NCBI GenBank assembly: GCA_017556795.1
Contig: JAFYLZ010000004.1
Coordinates: forward strand, 186,001 to 250,000
Source: Candidatus Saccharimonadota bacterium
Lineage (GTDB): Bacteria; Patescibacteriota; Saccharimonadia; Saccharimonadales; Saccharimonadaceae
Length of the DNA stretch: 64,000 nucleotides
Direction of reading: 5' to 3'
Positions 1 through 7,325 of the stretch are shown here, in pieces. The notes under the pieces are model-generated. The model was given only the letters and a program-made list of their open reading frames with translations. It ran no database searches and was not told where the DNA came from. Within the stretch, counting starts at the first letter, position 1. Every line of letters begins with the position of its first letter. Both the position numbers and the translations under genes were made by a program.

Positions 1-23
1 CCTTTAACCAGTCTATATTTCAT
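1..23 (-). CDS. 5' end of a gene running off the window edge
   Basis: An ATG at position 23 on the minus strand opens a frame (MKYRLVK) that continues past the left edge. A G-rich run (GGGGGGAT) lies just upstream as a possible ribosome binding site, and a near-perfect promoter lies about 75 bases further upstream. Only seven codons are visible, so no product can be named. The start overlaps a small inverted repeat (GTCTAT/ATAGAC). Confidence 0.35.
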
Positions 24-97
24 AGACCAATCCCCCCTTTGCCGTGATGATAAAGAACATTTGTCTTGGGGTAAACAAAAAACTTCCCCTACCTTTT

Positions 98-126
98 ATT
101 ATCTCACAGATTGCGTATTTTGTCAA
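98..126 (-). promoter_or_regulatory. Consensus promoter for the gene leaving the left edge
   Basis: On the minus strand TTGACA (121-126) and GATAAT (98-103) are separated by exactly 17 bp. It points toward the partial gene at 1-23 and implies a leader of roughly 70 bases. Confidence 0.6.
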
Positions 127-149
127 TACTTTTCCCTGTTCTCGAACAA

Positions 150-178
150 AAATCCGGCCCCGTAACGAGACCGGATTT
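150..178 (-). terminator. Terminator of the ABC transporter operon
   Basis: AAATCCGG and CCGGATTT pair across a 13-base loop directly after the permease stop codon and are followed by T-rich sequence on the minus strand. Confidence 0.6.
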
Positions 179-186
179 GAGACGGT

Positions 187-1494
187 TTATTCGTAGCGCA
201 AAGCGTCGATTGGGTTTTTCTTTGAGGCTTTTCTGGCTGGCAAAGTACCGGCGAGGAAGGCGATAAACATGATGATCAGAACGATGCCAATCATCGTGAG
301 TGGCTCAAAGATGGTGAGCTGGAAGGTTGGGAAGTCCTTGAGGAAGGTATCGTGCGCTATGGCGCTGACGGCGGTACCAACAATCATCGAAAGAACTACG
401 CCAACAACAGAGCCCCAGAAACCGAGCATAACAGCTTCACAGCTGAAGCTTAAGAACACTTTGCTGTTGCTCATACCGAGAGCTTTGTCGAGGCCGATTT
501 CGCGAGTGCGCTCCTGGACGGCCATAAACAGAGTGTTGATGATGCCGATAGAGGCTGCGACGAGGGCGATGCCACCAAAGATGTTAAAGACGATCAAGAT
601 AGCGTCAAAGAAGGTTTGGAACATACCGACTTCGTCTTCGACGGACATGGCGGTAAGGCCGATTTCTTTGAGTTGCTCTTTGATTTCGTCGATTTTGTCT
701 GGGTCAACGTCGGCGGTAGCTTGATAGCTGCGGTTGAGCTCTGGTGCGATGCCTTCGTAGTTGATCTCGTTGACACGATTCCAGAGGCTGAGGTTGACGC
801 GGCTGCCGCCCATCGACAAGATGCCAGGGGCTTGGGTGCCCGAGACCTTTACGTCGAGAATGGTTTGGCAATCGCTGCGCTTAATGGCGCTGGTTTGGCA
901 TTTAGCGTTGCTAGGAACGGCGATTTGCACCGTCTTACCGACGATTTCGCTGACGTCTTCGTATCCGAGAACCTTGGCCATGTCTTCGTTGAGAGCGATT
1001 TCGTAGCCAGCATCTTCGGCGGTGTCTGGCGAAACGCCATTCGACATGTCAAAATTGATGCCTTCGACAACGAGATTGATATTAATGCGGTAGCGTTTGT
1101 CCGTTTTGTCGCTCGTGATGTAATCGGCGGTTGAATTTGGCAAAGCGTTGAATACTTTGACGCCATCGATTTGTTTAGCTTTTTCGATTTGCTCGTCCTT
1201 GATGTAGGTAGAGGCGTTGGAGCTGTCTTTGTCGTCGGTGTATTCTTGTGGGCCATTGCTGCTGATTAGGCTCATGGCGGTTTCGTATGCTTCGGTTGGC
1301 ATCATTTCGAGATAGCCATCGCCGCCCATGTTGGCGATTTGTTTATCCATGAAATCATGGACGCCAGCGTTGATGGCAGAGTTCAAAATGATCGTGAAGC
1401 TACCGACAAAGATAGCAAGAATGGTAAGGAAGCTACGCAACTTGCTGCGCCAAAGGTTGGCGTTGGCGTCGCGGATAATATCTAAGACTTTCAT
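187..1494 (-). CDS. ABC transporter permease, FtsX/MacB type
   Basis: This 435-residue protein has the MacB/FtsX layout: one membrane helix near residues 20-42, a large extracytoplasmic domain (about 45-285), then three helices in the last 140 residues. The first C-terminal helix is followed by the typical QERTREIGLDKALG cytoplasmic segment, and the protein ends in LPARKASKKNPIDALRYE, close to the family signature. The start overlaps the stop of the ATPase gene by 4 bases, so the two are translationally coupled. Such pairs act as mechanotransmission transporters or export peptides, lipids or drugs. No third component is present, and the substrate cannot be deduced. Confidence 0.88.
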   Translation of the reverse strand: MKVLDIIRDANANLWRSKLRSFLTILAIFVGSFTIILNSAINAGVHDFMDKQIANMGGDGYLEMMPTEAYETAMSLISSNGPQEYTDDKDSSNASTYIKDEQIEKAKQIDGVKVFNALPNSTADYITSDKTDKRYRININLVVEGINFDMSNGVSPDTAEDAGYEIALNEDMAKVLGYEDVSEIVGKTVQIAVPSNAKCQTSAIKRSDCQTILDVKVSGTQAPGILSMGGSRVNLSLWNRVNEINYEGIAPELNRSYQATADVDPDKIDEIKEQLKEIGLTAMSVEDEVGMFQTFFDAILIVFNIFGGIALVAASIGIINTLFMAVQERTREIGLDKALGMSNSKVFLSFSCEAVMLGFWGSVVGVVLSMIVGTAVSAIAHDTFLKDFPTFQLTIFEPLTMIGIVLIIMFIAFLAGTLPARKASKKNPIDALRYE

Positions 1495-2192
1495 TTCTTG
1501 GCTCCTTTCTTTTTGTCGGTGACGACGGCGCCGTCGGTGATGCGGATTTGACGCTTACACTTGGCAGCCAATTCTTCGTCGTGGGTGACGACAATGAGAG
1601 TAATACCCTTTTCTTTGTTGAGATTAAAGAGTAATTTCTCGATTTTGTCGCCAGTGGCAGAGTCGAGGTTGCCGGTTGGCTCGTCGGCAAAAATCACCTT
1701 TGGATTATTGACGATGGCGCGGGCAATACAAACGCGTTGCTTTTGACCACCAGAGAGGTCCTTGGCTTTATTTTTATATTTGTCGTCGAGCTCGACGGTC
1801 TTCAGAGCTTCCATGGCGCGGCGTTTGCGTTCGCGGCGACCGACGCCGGCGATCTTGAGCGGCAAGATAACGTTGTTCAAGACGCTATCGTTGGCGTTCA
1901 TGAAGAAGCTCTGGAAAACGAAGCCGAACTCCTTGTTGCGCAAGCGGTTGAGCTTGCGGTTTTTAAGTTTGCTGGTGTTTTGTCCGTTAAGACGGATTTC
2001 GCCCTTTGAAGGTTTGTCAAGCAGGGCAAGTAGATGCATGAGGGTAGACTTGCCGGAGCCGGATTTACCGATAATTGCGACTGTTTCGCCACTCTCGATA
2101 TCGATGTCGATACCTTTGAGTGCTTCAAAAACCGTGTCACGCTTACCGTAAACCTTTTTGAGGCCTTTAGTAGATAACAGTGAATTTTTCAT
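1491..2192 (-). CDS. ABC transporter ATP-binding protein, MacB/LolD type
   Basis: This 233-residue ATPase has Walker A GKSGSGKST, signature LSGGQKQRVCIARA, Walker B VIFADEPTGNLDS and a switch histidine in VVTHDEEL. The GNLDS context is typical of the MacB/LolD/FtsE branch that partners FtsX-like permeases, which matches the downstream gene. The C-terminus is lysine-rich. An extended -10 (TGCTATAAT) ends nine bases before the ATG and no Shine-Dalgarno is evident, so the mRNA has little or no leader. It forms a two-gene operon with the permease. Confidence 0.9.
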   Translation of the reverse strand: MKNSLLSTKGLKKVYGKRDTVFEALKGIDIDIESGETVAIIGKSGSGKSTLMHLLALLDKPSKGEIRLNGQNTSKLKNRKLNRLRNKEFGFVFQSFFMNANDSVLNNVILPLKIAGVGRRERKRRAMEALKTVELDDKYKNKAKDLSGGQKQRVCIARAIVNNPKVIFADEPTGNLDSATGDKIEKLLFNLNKEKGITLIVVTHDEELAAKCKRQIRITDGAVVTDKKKGAKK

Positions 2193-2252
2193 AGCTGTAC
2201 AATTATAGCATAATGCTCGGGCTTTTTTAAGCCGGTTTAGAGCAACAAAATA

Positions 2253-2269
2253 GACCCCTGAAAGGGGTC
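2253..2269 (-). terminator. Terminator of the 54-residue gene
   Basis: GACCCC/GGGGTC hairpin followed on the minus strand by TATTTTG, about 20 bases after the stop at 2288. Confidence 0.6.
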
Positions 2270-2287
2270 CAAATTGCTAGAACTATA

Positions 2288-2452
2288 TTATTTGTTGCCC
2301 ACCATCATGAACGTGCCCCAAGCGAGCAAGCCAGCGATGCAGGCTAGAACGACAATGAGACCAGTTTTGAAGTTTGTGTCTTTAGCACAGGCACAACCTT
2401 TTTTGTTGCAACAAGCTTTTTTAGTTTTGGTGGTTTTCTTTGCTGTAGGCAT
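2288..2452 (-). CDS. Small cysteine-rich single-pass membrane protein (54 aa)
   Basis: A 54-codon frame starts at ATG 2452 with a good GGAG site six bases upstream and ends at a dedicated terminator. The N-terminal third is Lys/Thr-rich and carries the cysteine cluster KKACCNKKGCACAK. It is followed by one hydrophobic helix (about residues 31-52, GLIVVLACIAGLLAWGTF) and a short tail, so the cysteines probably lie on the cytoplasmic side. The cluster could bind metal or form disulfides, but this is unproven. I do not recognise a family. The gene sits between the ABC transporter and rubrerythrin as its own transcription unit. Confidence 0.65.
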   Translation of the reverse strand: MPTAKKTTKTKKACCNKKGCACAKDTNFKTGLIVVLACIAGLLAWGTFMMVGNK

Positions 2453-2505
2453 AAAAATCTCCTTTACTCAATTGTACACGAAAAAAGCATGAGCGTAAAG
2501 ACTTT

Positions 2506-3045
2506 TTAGAAATTGTCGGCTTTGACTTCGAAGTAGGATTGTGGGTGATTACAAACTGGGCAGACCTCTGGAGCATTCTTGCCAACTACGACGTGGCCAC
2601 AGTTGCGGCAGATCCAAATAGCGTCGCCATCTTTTGAGAAGACTTTGGCGTCATTGATGTTTTTGAGTAATTTGCGATAGCGTTCTTCGTGGTGCTTTTC
2701 GATTTGGCCAACAGCTTCGAATTTGTCGGCAATTTCATCAAAACCTTCTTCCCTAGCGGTTTTAGCAAAATCGGCGTACATGTCGGTCCATTCGTAATTT
2801 TCGCCATCGGCGGCTGCAGCGAGATTTTCTGGGGTAGATTTGATTTCGCCGCCCTCGAGCAACTTGAACCACATTTTGGCGTGCTCTTTTTCGTTGTTAG
2901 CGGTTTCCTCGAAGATGGCGGCAATCTGTTCGTAGCCGTCTTTTTTGGCTTTTGAAGCAAAATAAGTGTATTTGTTGCGAGCTTGTGATTCGCCGGCGAA
3001 AGCGGCCATCAAATTTTGCTCGGTTTTGGTACCTTTTAATTCCAT
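2506..3045 (-). CDS. rbr: Rubrerythrin
   Basis: The 179 residues contain a ferritin-like diiron domain (about 1-135, with [13 protein letters not shown], an [14 protein letters not shown] helix and a [14 protein letters not shown] helix supplying Glu/His ligands). A C-terminal rubredoxin-like centre (CRNCGHVV...CPVCNHP) follows. Rubrerythrin reduces hydrogen peroxide in anaerobes, passing electrons through the rubredoxin iron to the diiron site. It fits a fermentative anaerobe that also uses an oxygen-sensitive class III ribonucleotide reductase. A TATAAT box lies upstream, and AAAGGAG sets the start. Confidence 0.95.
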   Translation of the reverse strand: MELKGTKTEQNLMAAFAGESQARNKYTYFASKAKKDGYEQIAAIFEETANNEKEHAKMWFKLLEGGEIKSTPENLAAAADGENYEWTDMYADFAKTAREEGFDEIADKFEAVGQIEKHHEERYRKLLKNINDAKVFSKDGDAIWICRNCGHVVVGKNAPEVCPVCNHPQSYFEVKADNF

Positions 3046-3091
3046 AAAACTCCTTTTCTCTATTATACTATACCGTTACGGGTGCATACTC

Positions 3092-3120
3092 TTTACTTTT
3101 TACGCTTTTTGTGCTATAAT
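3092..3120 (+). promoter_or_regulatory. Promoter of the 3153 sortase
   Basis: TTTACT (3092-3097) and TATAAT (3115-3120) are spaced 17 bp, with the extended context TGTGC before the -10. Confidence 0.55.
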
Positions 3121-3152
3121 TTATAGCATATACACATTGGGAGTATATAGAT

Positions 3153-3821
3153 ATGAAGGCTAAGATTAGCCGCGGAGGTAAACTATCCGCGGTATTTTTG
3201 TTTATCTTTGCGGTTCTCGGTATTTCCTTGAATTTGCAAACTCCTACGATCGACGCCACGCCGGATCGAATTGATTTTGCTGCCTTTGACGAAATGAGCC
3301 TAGCCGATACGCTTGATCTACCAGAACGTGCTCCGAATGTGAACATTAGTGATACCTATACGGCCCCGGCCGTGAGGAGCTATACCTCTACAACTACAAG
3401 CTATTCGTCGGAAACCCGCACTAATTCGATTTCGATTCTTGGCCGTACGATTGATATTTTTGTCTCTAGCGACACCAGGATTAACGCTGGTTCGATGGTG
3501 GCACGCTATATCAATGGTAGCAAGTATCGTGGCCAGTTCTATTATGGTCACAACTCTGCGCAGGTGTTTGGCGGGCTTGCTAATTTGTCGGTTGGTTCAA
3601 CCTTTACGATTAATCTCGATGGCACTGACTATCATTATCGCATCGCCAAGATCGAAACGGTGGCGAACGACGATTCTCTAGCTTCCAACATGAAAAAGGT
3701 GGCTTCTGGTAAAGACTACAGTGGCACGCAGTACGACGTAACTTTGATGACTTGTGCCGGTACGCCATATGGTGATGGCAACGCTACTCATCGTACCATT
3801 GTTTACGCTTATTTAGACTAA
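3153..3821 (+). CDS. Membrane-anchored sortase-family transpeptidase
   Basis: The protein has an N-terminal signal anchor (about residues 11-30), a Ser/Thr-rich linker, and a C-terminal sortase barrel. The catalytic triad is visible: His in FYYGHNS, Cys in TLMTCAG (matching the TLxTC motif) and Arg in HRTIVYA. Sortases cleave a sorting motif and attach proteins to cell-wall or pilin acceptors. The enzyme belongs to no class I can name with confidence. A second sortase lies at 49214-49888. The last four bases overlap the convergent gene at 3818. No obvious LPxTG substrate is encoded in the window. Confidence 0.8.
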   Translation: MKAKISRGGKLSAVFLFIFAVLGISLNLQTPTIDATPDRIDFAAFDEMSLADTLDLPERAPNVNISDTYTAPAVRSYTSTTTSYSSETRTNSISILGRTIDIFVSSDTRINAGSMVARYINGSKYRGQFYYGHNSAQVFGGLANLSVGSTFTINLDGTDYHYRIAKIETVANDDSLASNMKKVASGKDYSGTQYDVTLMTCAGTPYGDGNATHRTIVYAYLD

Positions 3822-4363
3822 ACTCCGGGGTCAAATTGCTTGATTTTGCGGCGATGGTCGCGGTAATTTTTGTCGTGTGATTCGACTTCGGCCCAAAAGG
3901 CGGCGGAATGATCCATGTGGTTGAGATGGGCGAGCTCATGCAAAATGACGTAGTCGCGGAGTTTTTCTGGTAGTTTCATCAGGCCGATATTAAGCGAAAT
4001 GGTGCCATTCGATGAACAACTACCCCAGCGCGTATTGGCGTGCGACAAACGGCAGCGCTCGTATTTGTAGCCGTAGAGATTAGCAAAATATTCCAGGCGA
4101 TACGGCAGAAGCTCCTTAGCTTTTTTCATGAGGGCCTTTTTCTGATAATCGCGGGCGCGTTGGGTGCGCGGATCCTTTAGAGGGAGCTTTTCGCGAATAG
4201 TTTTGCGATTAAGGTTCAAAAAACGTTTCACCAAAAAGTTGGAGGTGTGGGCTGGCACAGACATCTGCAAGCGTCCGGAAGTTGAGACGGAAAATTTGAT
4301 GCTGCGCGAGAGGGGGCTTTTTCTGACGATAACCTCGCCAAATTCAGAATCTTCTAAAATCAT
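3818..4363 (-). CDS. YgjP/SprT-like zinc metallopeptidase
   Basis: This 181-residue protein has the DUF45/YgjP layout: a beta-rich N-terminus, a basic helical middle (NRKTIREKLPL), the family segment NTRWGSCSSNGTISLN, and the zinc site HELAHLNHMDHSAAFW (HExxH plus a third His). The family is widespread but its substrates are poorly known. It is convergent with the sortase, overlapping by 4 bases, and stands 2 bases from the next minus-strand gene, with which it probably forms an operon. Confidence 0.88.
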   Translation of the reverse strand: MILEDSEFGEVIVRKSPLSRSIKFSVSTSGRLQMSVPAHTSNFLVKRFLNLNRKTIREKLPLKDPRTQRARDYQKKALMKKAKELLPYRLEYFANLYGYKYERCRLSHANTRWGSCSSNGTISLNIGLMKLPEKLRDYVILHELAHLNHMDHSAAFWAEVESHDKNYRDHRRKIKQFDPGV

Positions 4364-4365
4364 TA

Positions 4366-4848
4366 TTATGACAAGGCAGCCAAGATGTGCTTGAGCTGAG
4401 TTTCGAAGGTATGTTTACCAGAAAGAATAACTGGTGCCTCGATTTCGGATGGAGCCTCGAGACGTGGCACGACTGAATCGTAGACCTCTTTAGCCTTGGC
4501 AACGCTGCGATATTTAGCTTTTAGGCGAGAACGAATCGTGGCGATGTCGGTCTGAATCCAGGTGGTCGTGATTTGGTAGCCGGCTGGGCGCAAGATGCGG
4601 CGCATCTCTTCGCGCTCTCTCTCGGTGCCGATGCAGCCTTCGATGACGATGTTTTGGCCGGTCTTGGCGATTTGCTCGACGAGCATAAAGACGACTTTGC
4701 TAGTTAGGTTATACTGAGTTTTGAGTTCTTCGAGATCGTAGTAGGCGATTCCGAAACGTTTGGCGAATTTTGCCGCGAATGTTGATTTGCCACTGCAGGG
4801 AGCACCAAAGACTAGGAGTGCGCGTGGCTGTACTTTTTTACCTTCCAT
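4366..4848 (-). CDS. P-loop kinase-like ATPase (AAA_33 type)
   Basis: The 160 residues begin with a Walker A motif (FGAPCSGKSTFA, about 15-26) and continue with a nucleotide-kinase-like fold including an acidic DLEEL segment and an Arg-rich lid (IRSRLKAKYRS). The closest general match is the group of small ATP-dependent kinases often annotated ATP-binding protein; the substrate is unknown. TACAAT lies nine bases before the ATG and no Shine-Dalgarno is present, so the mRNA has almost no leader. A distant relative in architecture lies at 29390-29878. Confidence 0.75.
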   Translation of the reverse strand: MEGKKVQPRALLVFGAPCSGKSTFAAKFAKRFGIAYYDLEELKTQYNLTSKVVFMLVEQIAKTGQNIVIEGCIGTEREREEMRRILRPAGYQITTTWIQTDIATIRSRLKAKYRSVAKAKEVYDSVVPRLEAPSEIEAPVILSGKHTFETQLKHILAALS

Positions 4849-4912
4849 AATGCTTTTATTGTATCACATAATCTAAGGGTGCAACAAGTTTTATCTATGG
4901 TACAATATTTAT

Positions 4913-5995
4913 ATGGCGGGCAGAGTGAAACGATCTAAGTTTAAAAGGAAAGCATCACTCGTGCTACTCTTTTTCGCGTCGGCGGCGCTCGTAATGGCGT
5001 TGGCGCTAGTATTGTTCCGTGATATGTCCGAAACTGATAATTCGGAGTGGTTTGAGGCTAAATTCGCCGATAAGATTCCCCCGACGATCGAGTTAATTGG
5101 CGCGGATAAAATCACGATATTAAAGGGTGACAAATACGTCGATCCGGGCTTTGTGGTGGAAGACGCTTTTGATAGGCTAACCGAGAAGGATGTCGTGGTG
5201 ACCGGTACCGTTGACCCGAATACCCCGGGTGAATATTCGGTGATTTATACGGCATACGACAATGCTGGCAATACGGCAAAGGCAAAGCGTACGGTGGTTG
5301 TGAAAGCCGATTACGACCTTGAAACTGATGACGTGGATTTCTATTGGCGTTCGCTAGTGAATTATATTCAGAGAAACGGCTGGTCTGCGAGCATAGGTTA
5401 TTATAATTTTGAAGAAGACACCGAATATACTTATAACTCAGACAAAATTTACTATGGCGCAAGTCTGGTGAAGGCAGCCACCGCCCTATATGTGTATGAC
5501 CGCATGGAGTTGACTGACGAGTTGCGCGAACTGGTGAAAGACGCCGTAACGGTGAGCGATAATGATGCGCAGATTGAGCTTTACGAACAGATTGGTGGCA
5601 GGGCGTTGCGCGCATACGGCGAGTCGCTCGGCATGAATCAGTTTCTTAACACTAGTGAGTCGGTCGAGTTCGGCAATACGACCGTGCACGATCAGCTGGT
5701 TCTGTGGCGCAAAATTTACAGCTTCCTTTACGATGAGCCAAATGCTAAAACGCGCGAGTTAGAGAGTTTCTTTAATAATCGCAACACAAATAGTTTGGCC
5801 TTTAATAGAAATCTCAAGATTCTACATAAATATGGCTATTGGGAGTCTGCTTGTCACGATAGTGGCTTAGTGATGACAGATAGCCCGTACGTCGTGACAA
5901 TTTTGACCGATGACGGTGGCTGGGGTTTTAATGAAATCACGGATTTGTCCGAAAAAATCTATCACTTCAATGAGCTTTTAACCAATAAAAAATAG
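4913..5995 (+). CDS. Anchored DUF5011-serine hydrolase (beta-lactamase-like)
   Basis: Domains in order are a signal anchor (about residues 12-35), an Ig-like DUF5011 module (about 60-135, ending in YDNAGNTAKAKRTVVV), and a class A beta-lactamase/PBP-like domain (about 145-358). The Ser-x-x-Lys nucleophile motif is in YGASLVKAA, and SDN is in VSDNDAQIEL. The third motif is not clear (possibly HDSG). It may be a cell-wall-active or host-interaction serine hydrolase rather than an antibiotic resistance enzyme. TACAAT ends exactly six bases before ATG, so the mRNA is predicted to be leaderless. Confidence 0.82.
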   Translation: MAGRVKRSKFKRKASLVLLFFASAALVMALALVLFRDMSETDNSEWFEAKFADKIPPTIELIGADKITILKGDKYVDPGFVVEDAFDRLTEKDVVVTGTVDPNTPGEYSVIYTAYDNAGNTAKAKRTVVVKADYDLETDDVDFYWRSLVNYIQRNGWSASIGYYNFEEDTEYTYNSDKIYYGASLVKAATALYVYDRMELTDELRELVKDAVTVSDNDAQIELYEQIGGRALRAYGESLGMNQFLNTSESVEFGNTTVHDQLVLWRKIYSFLYDEPNAKTRELESFFNNRNTNSLAFNRNLKILHKYGYWESACHDSGLVMTDSPYVVTILTDDGGWGFNEITDLSEKIYHFNELLTNKK

Positions 5996-6010
5996 CCCTT
6001 TTAGGCTATC
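5987..6010 (-). terminator. Terminator after tRNA-Trp
   Basis: On the minus strand GATAGCC pairs with GGGCTAT and is followed by TTTTTT, just past the tRNA 3' end. It overlaps the stop codon of the plus-strand hydrolase. Confidence 0.65.
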
Positions 6011-6085
6011 TGGCAGGGGCGACAGGAATTGAACCCATATCTACGGTTTTGGAGACCGCTATACTAACCGTTGTACTACGCCCCT
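6011..6085 (-). tRNA. tRNA-Trp (CCA anticodon)
   Basis: The cloverleaf is complete: acceptor AGGGGCG/CGCCCCT, anticodon loop CTCCAAA with CCA, TPsiC arm GGTTCAATTCC, and an encoded 3' CCA. The anticodon reads UGG, which agrees with standard use of TGA as stop here. Confidence 0.95.
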
Positions 6086-6118
6086 ATAGATAAGAATTAT
6101 AACATAAAGTAGCAAAAA

Positions 6119-6140
6119 AATAAGCCCCCAGGGGCTTATT
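6119..6140 (-). terminator. Terminator after rpmG
   Basis: AATAAGCCCC/GGGGCTTATT hairpin followed by a T run on the minus strand, immediately after the rpmG stop. Confidence 0.65.
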
Positions 6141-6141
6141 T

Positions 6142-6351
6142 TTAGCGTTTCTTTTCCTTGACTTCGTTGCGGCCGAGGTTTTTCTTGGTTTCGGTGAAGA
6201 CAACGTGCTTTCTAAGAACTGGATCGTACTTCTTAAGAGTTAGCTTATCAGGAGTATTCATCGTGTTCTTTTTGGTATAGTAAGCACGGACACCAGACTC
6301 TTCCGAGACGAGGCCAACGAGTTTGCGCTTAGTGTTATTCTTTTTTGCCAT
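6142..6351 (-). CDS. rpmG: Ribosomal protein L33, zinc-free form
   Basis: The 69 residues match L33 ([25 protein letters not shown]). The two CxxC zinc pairs of the canonical form are missing, replaced by SEES and DPVL, so this is the cysteine-minus type. It is longer than usual, with basic tails at both ends. L33 binds 23S rRNA near the E site. It has its own promoter (TAAAAT 11 bases before ATG) and terminator. Confidence 0.92.
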   Translation of the reverse strand: MAKKNNTKRKLVGLVSEESGVRAYYTKKNTMNTPDKLTLKKYDPVLRKHVVFTETKKNLGRNEVKEKKR

Positions 6352-6392
6352 AATTGTTGATTATTTTATCATATCTAAAATAAAAAGTAAAG

Positions 6393-6428
6393 AATAAAAA
6401 AGAGGAGGAAATAAACTAATCTCCTCCT
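6393..6428 (-). terminator. Terminator of the 6.4-7.0 kb RNA
   Basis: On the minus strand AGGAGGA pairs with TCCTCCT across a 12-base loop and is followed by CTTTTTTATT. It ends the non-coding transcript that begins near 6976. Confidence 0.6.
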
Positions 6429-6976
6429 GTTCATTCCCCCCTCTTTCTGAAAGACGGTTTCAGACTTTGGCAGATAGATTTCTACGCATTGAAGTATGCA
6501 AACTTCGTGGTGTGTTTTTCGGTAGGTTGATTATATTGTTCTGAGTTTGGGAACCTTGAACAATTGATTTCTTATTAGCCTGGTGTATCTTCAAGTACCT
6601 ATAACATCATAACCACGTTATGTAACTTTCTTCTGCGTGTCGCCTTTCAACCTGTTGTGAATCTCCCCCGCGCCTTTATTTGGGGGGCCGTTAAATAACC
6701 CACAGTACATTAGAAAAGTGTTTTTATAATCCATCTTGTAACATCTGCAAACTTTGCAAAGCCGTTAATGTGTGACTTGGCACTTCTTTCGCTCGTCACT
6801 ACTCGAACAGATGCAGTTTTGCAGAATTTCGTGAACTCTGCATTGGTCTATACCTCTCTTTCATAGATTTTAATGTGCTAGCGAGGAGTTTCAGAATGAC
6901 TCGCTAGTATCTTCGCCAGGATCCTCTTCCGGCAAAGGGCCTCTTTGTACGTTACTTGTTGAGGTTCTAACAAGTG
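6395..6976 (-). ncRNA. Candidate large structured non-coding RNA (~580 nt)
   Basis: This stretch has no plausible reading frame on either strand but is bounded on the minus strand by a perfect sigma-70 promoter (6983-7011) and an intrinsic terminator (6393-6428). At least nine hairpins are spread across it: 6954-6975, 6878-6907 (8 bp, CTAGCGAG), 6821-6841, 6742-6747 with 6808-6813, 6664-6687, 6608-6622, 6535-6564 (7 bp), 6491-6506 and 6446-6464 (7 bp). The first begins at the predicted start of transcription. Signature sequences of RNase P RNA, tmRNA and SRP RNA were looked for by eye and not seen. Its size resembles large ornate bacterial RNAs (OLE, ROOL), but I cannot assign it. Confidence 0.65.
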
Positions 6977-6982
6977 GTATCA

Positions 6983-7011
6983 ATTATATAGCTAGGTGGG
7001 ATTTTTGTCAA
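6983..7011 (-). promoter_or_regulatory. Perfect consensus promoter of the structured RNA
   Basis: TTGACA (7006-7011), a 17-bp spacer and TATAAT (6983-6988) on the minus strand. Both hexamers are perfect; start of transcription is predicted near 6976. Confidence 0.8.
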
Positions 7012-7020
7012 CAATAAAAA

Positions 7021-7049
7021 AGAGCCCTTGAAATGGTTGAAGGGCTCTT
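7021..7049 (-). terminator. Terminator of the 7069 gene
   Basis: AGAGCCC/GGGCTCT hairpin followed by TTTTTT on the minus strand. Confidence 0.65.
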
Positions 7050-7068
7050 AAATAGGTGATGTGTTAAA

Positions 7069-7266
7069 TCAGACTTTGCCGAATGGCGTACGGCCAATGG
7101 TGTAAGAAATACGACTGATATCGCCTCCTCCACATGTGCCATCAGAAACTGTTCTGCCAGCCAAATGTTCGTTATGAACAAAGTTCCAAGCTGCTCGCTG
7201 CCCCTCCGCACTTTCGTCGAATGAATGCGCTGTTCCAGCATTGTCCCTTATGATGATTCTGCTCAC
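7069..7266 (-). CDS. Small hypothetical protein (65 aa)
   Basis: The frame starts at GTG 7266 (SRIIIRDNAGTAHSFDES...) with a GGAAGG site about 11 bases upstream, and ends just before a clear terminator. It is glycine- and charge-rich (AEGQRAAWNF, DGTCGGGDISR) and has no membrane segment. Two overlapping frames exist here; this one has the best site-to-start geometry and sensible codons, but the choice is not certain. I recognise no family. Confidence 0.5.
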   Translation of the reverse strand: MSRIIIRDNAGTAHSFDESAEGQRAAWNFVHNEHLAGRTVSDGTCGGGDISRISYTIGRTPFGKV

Positions 7267-7325
7267 ACATATCACCACCTTCCCACGTACAATTTCTCTA
7301 AAAATTAGAGATCTACGAAATAATA

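Noticed and set aside
2274-2492. Plus-strand 72-codon frame
   Set aside because: It is antisense to the 54-residue minus-strand gene, which has the ribosome binding site and terminator.
6395-6976. RNase P RNA, tmRNA or SRP RNA as identity of the structured RNA
   Set aside because: The P4-core sequences of RNase P, the tRNA-like ends of tmRNA and the SRP S-domain motif were not found by eye. A covariance search is still needed.
7008-7241. Alternative minus-strand frame MLEQRIHST...
   Set aside because: It runs through the terminator of the overlapping 7069-7266 gene and has no ribosome binding site.
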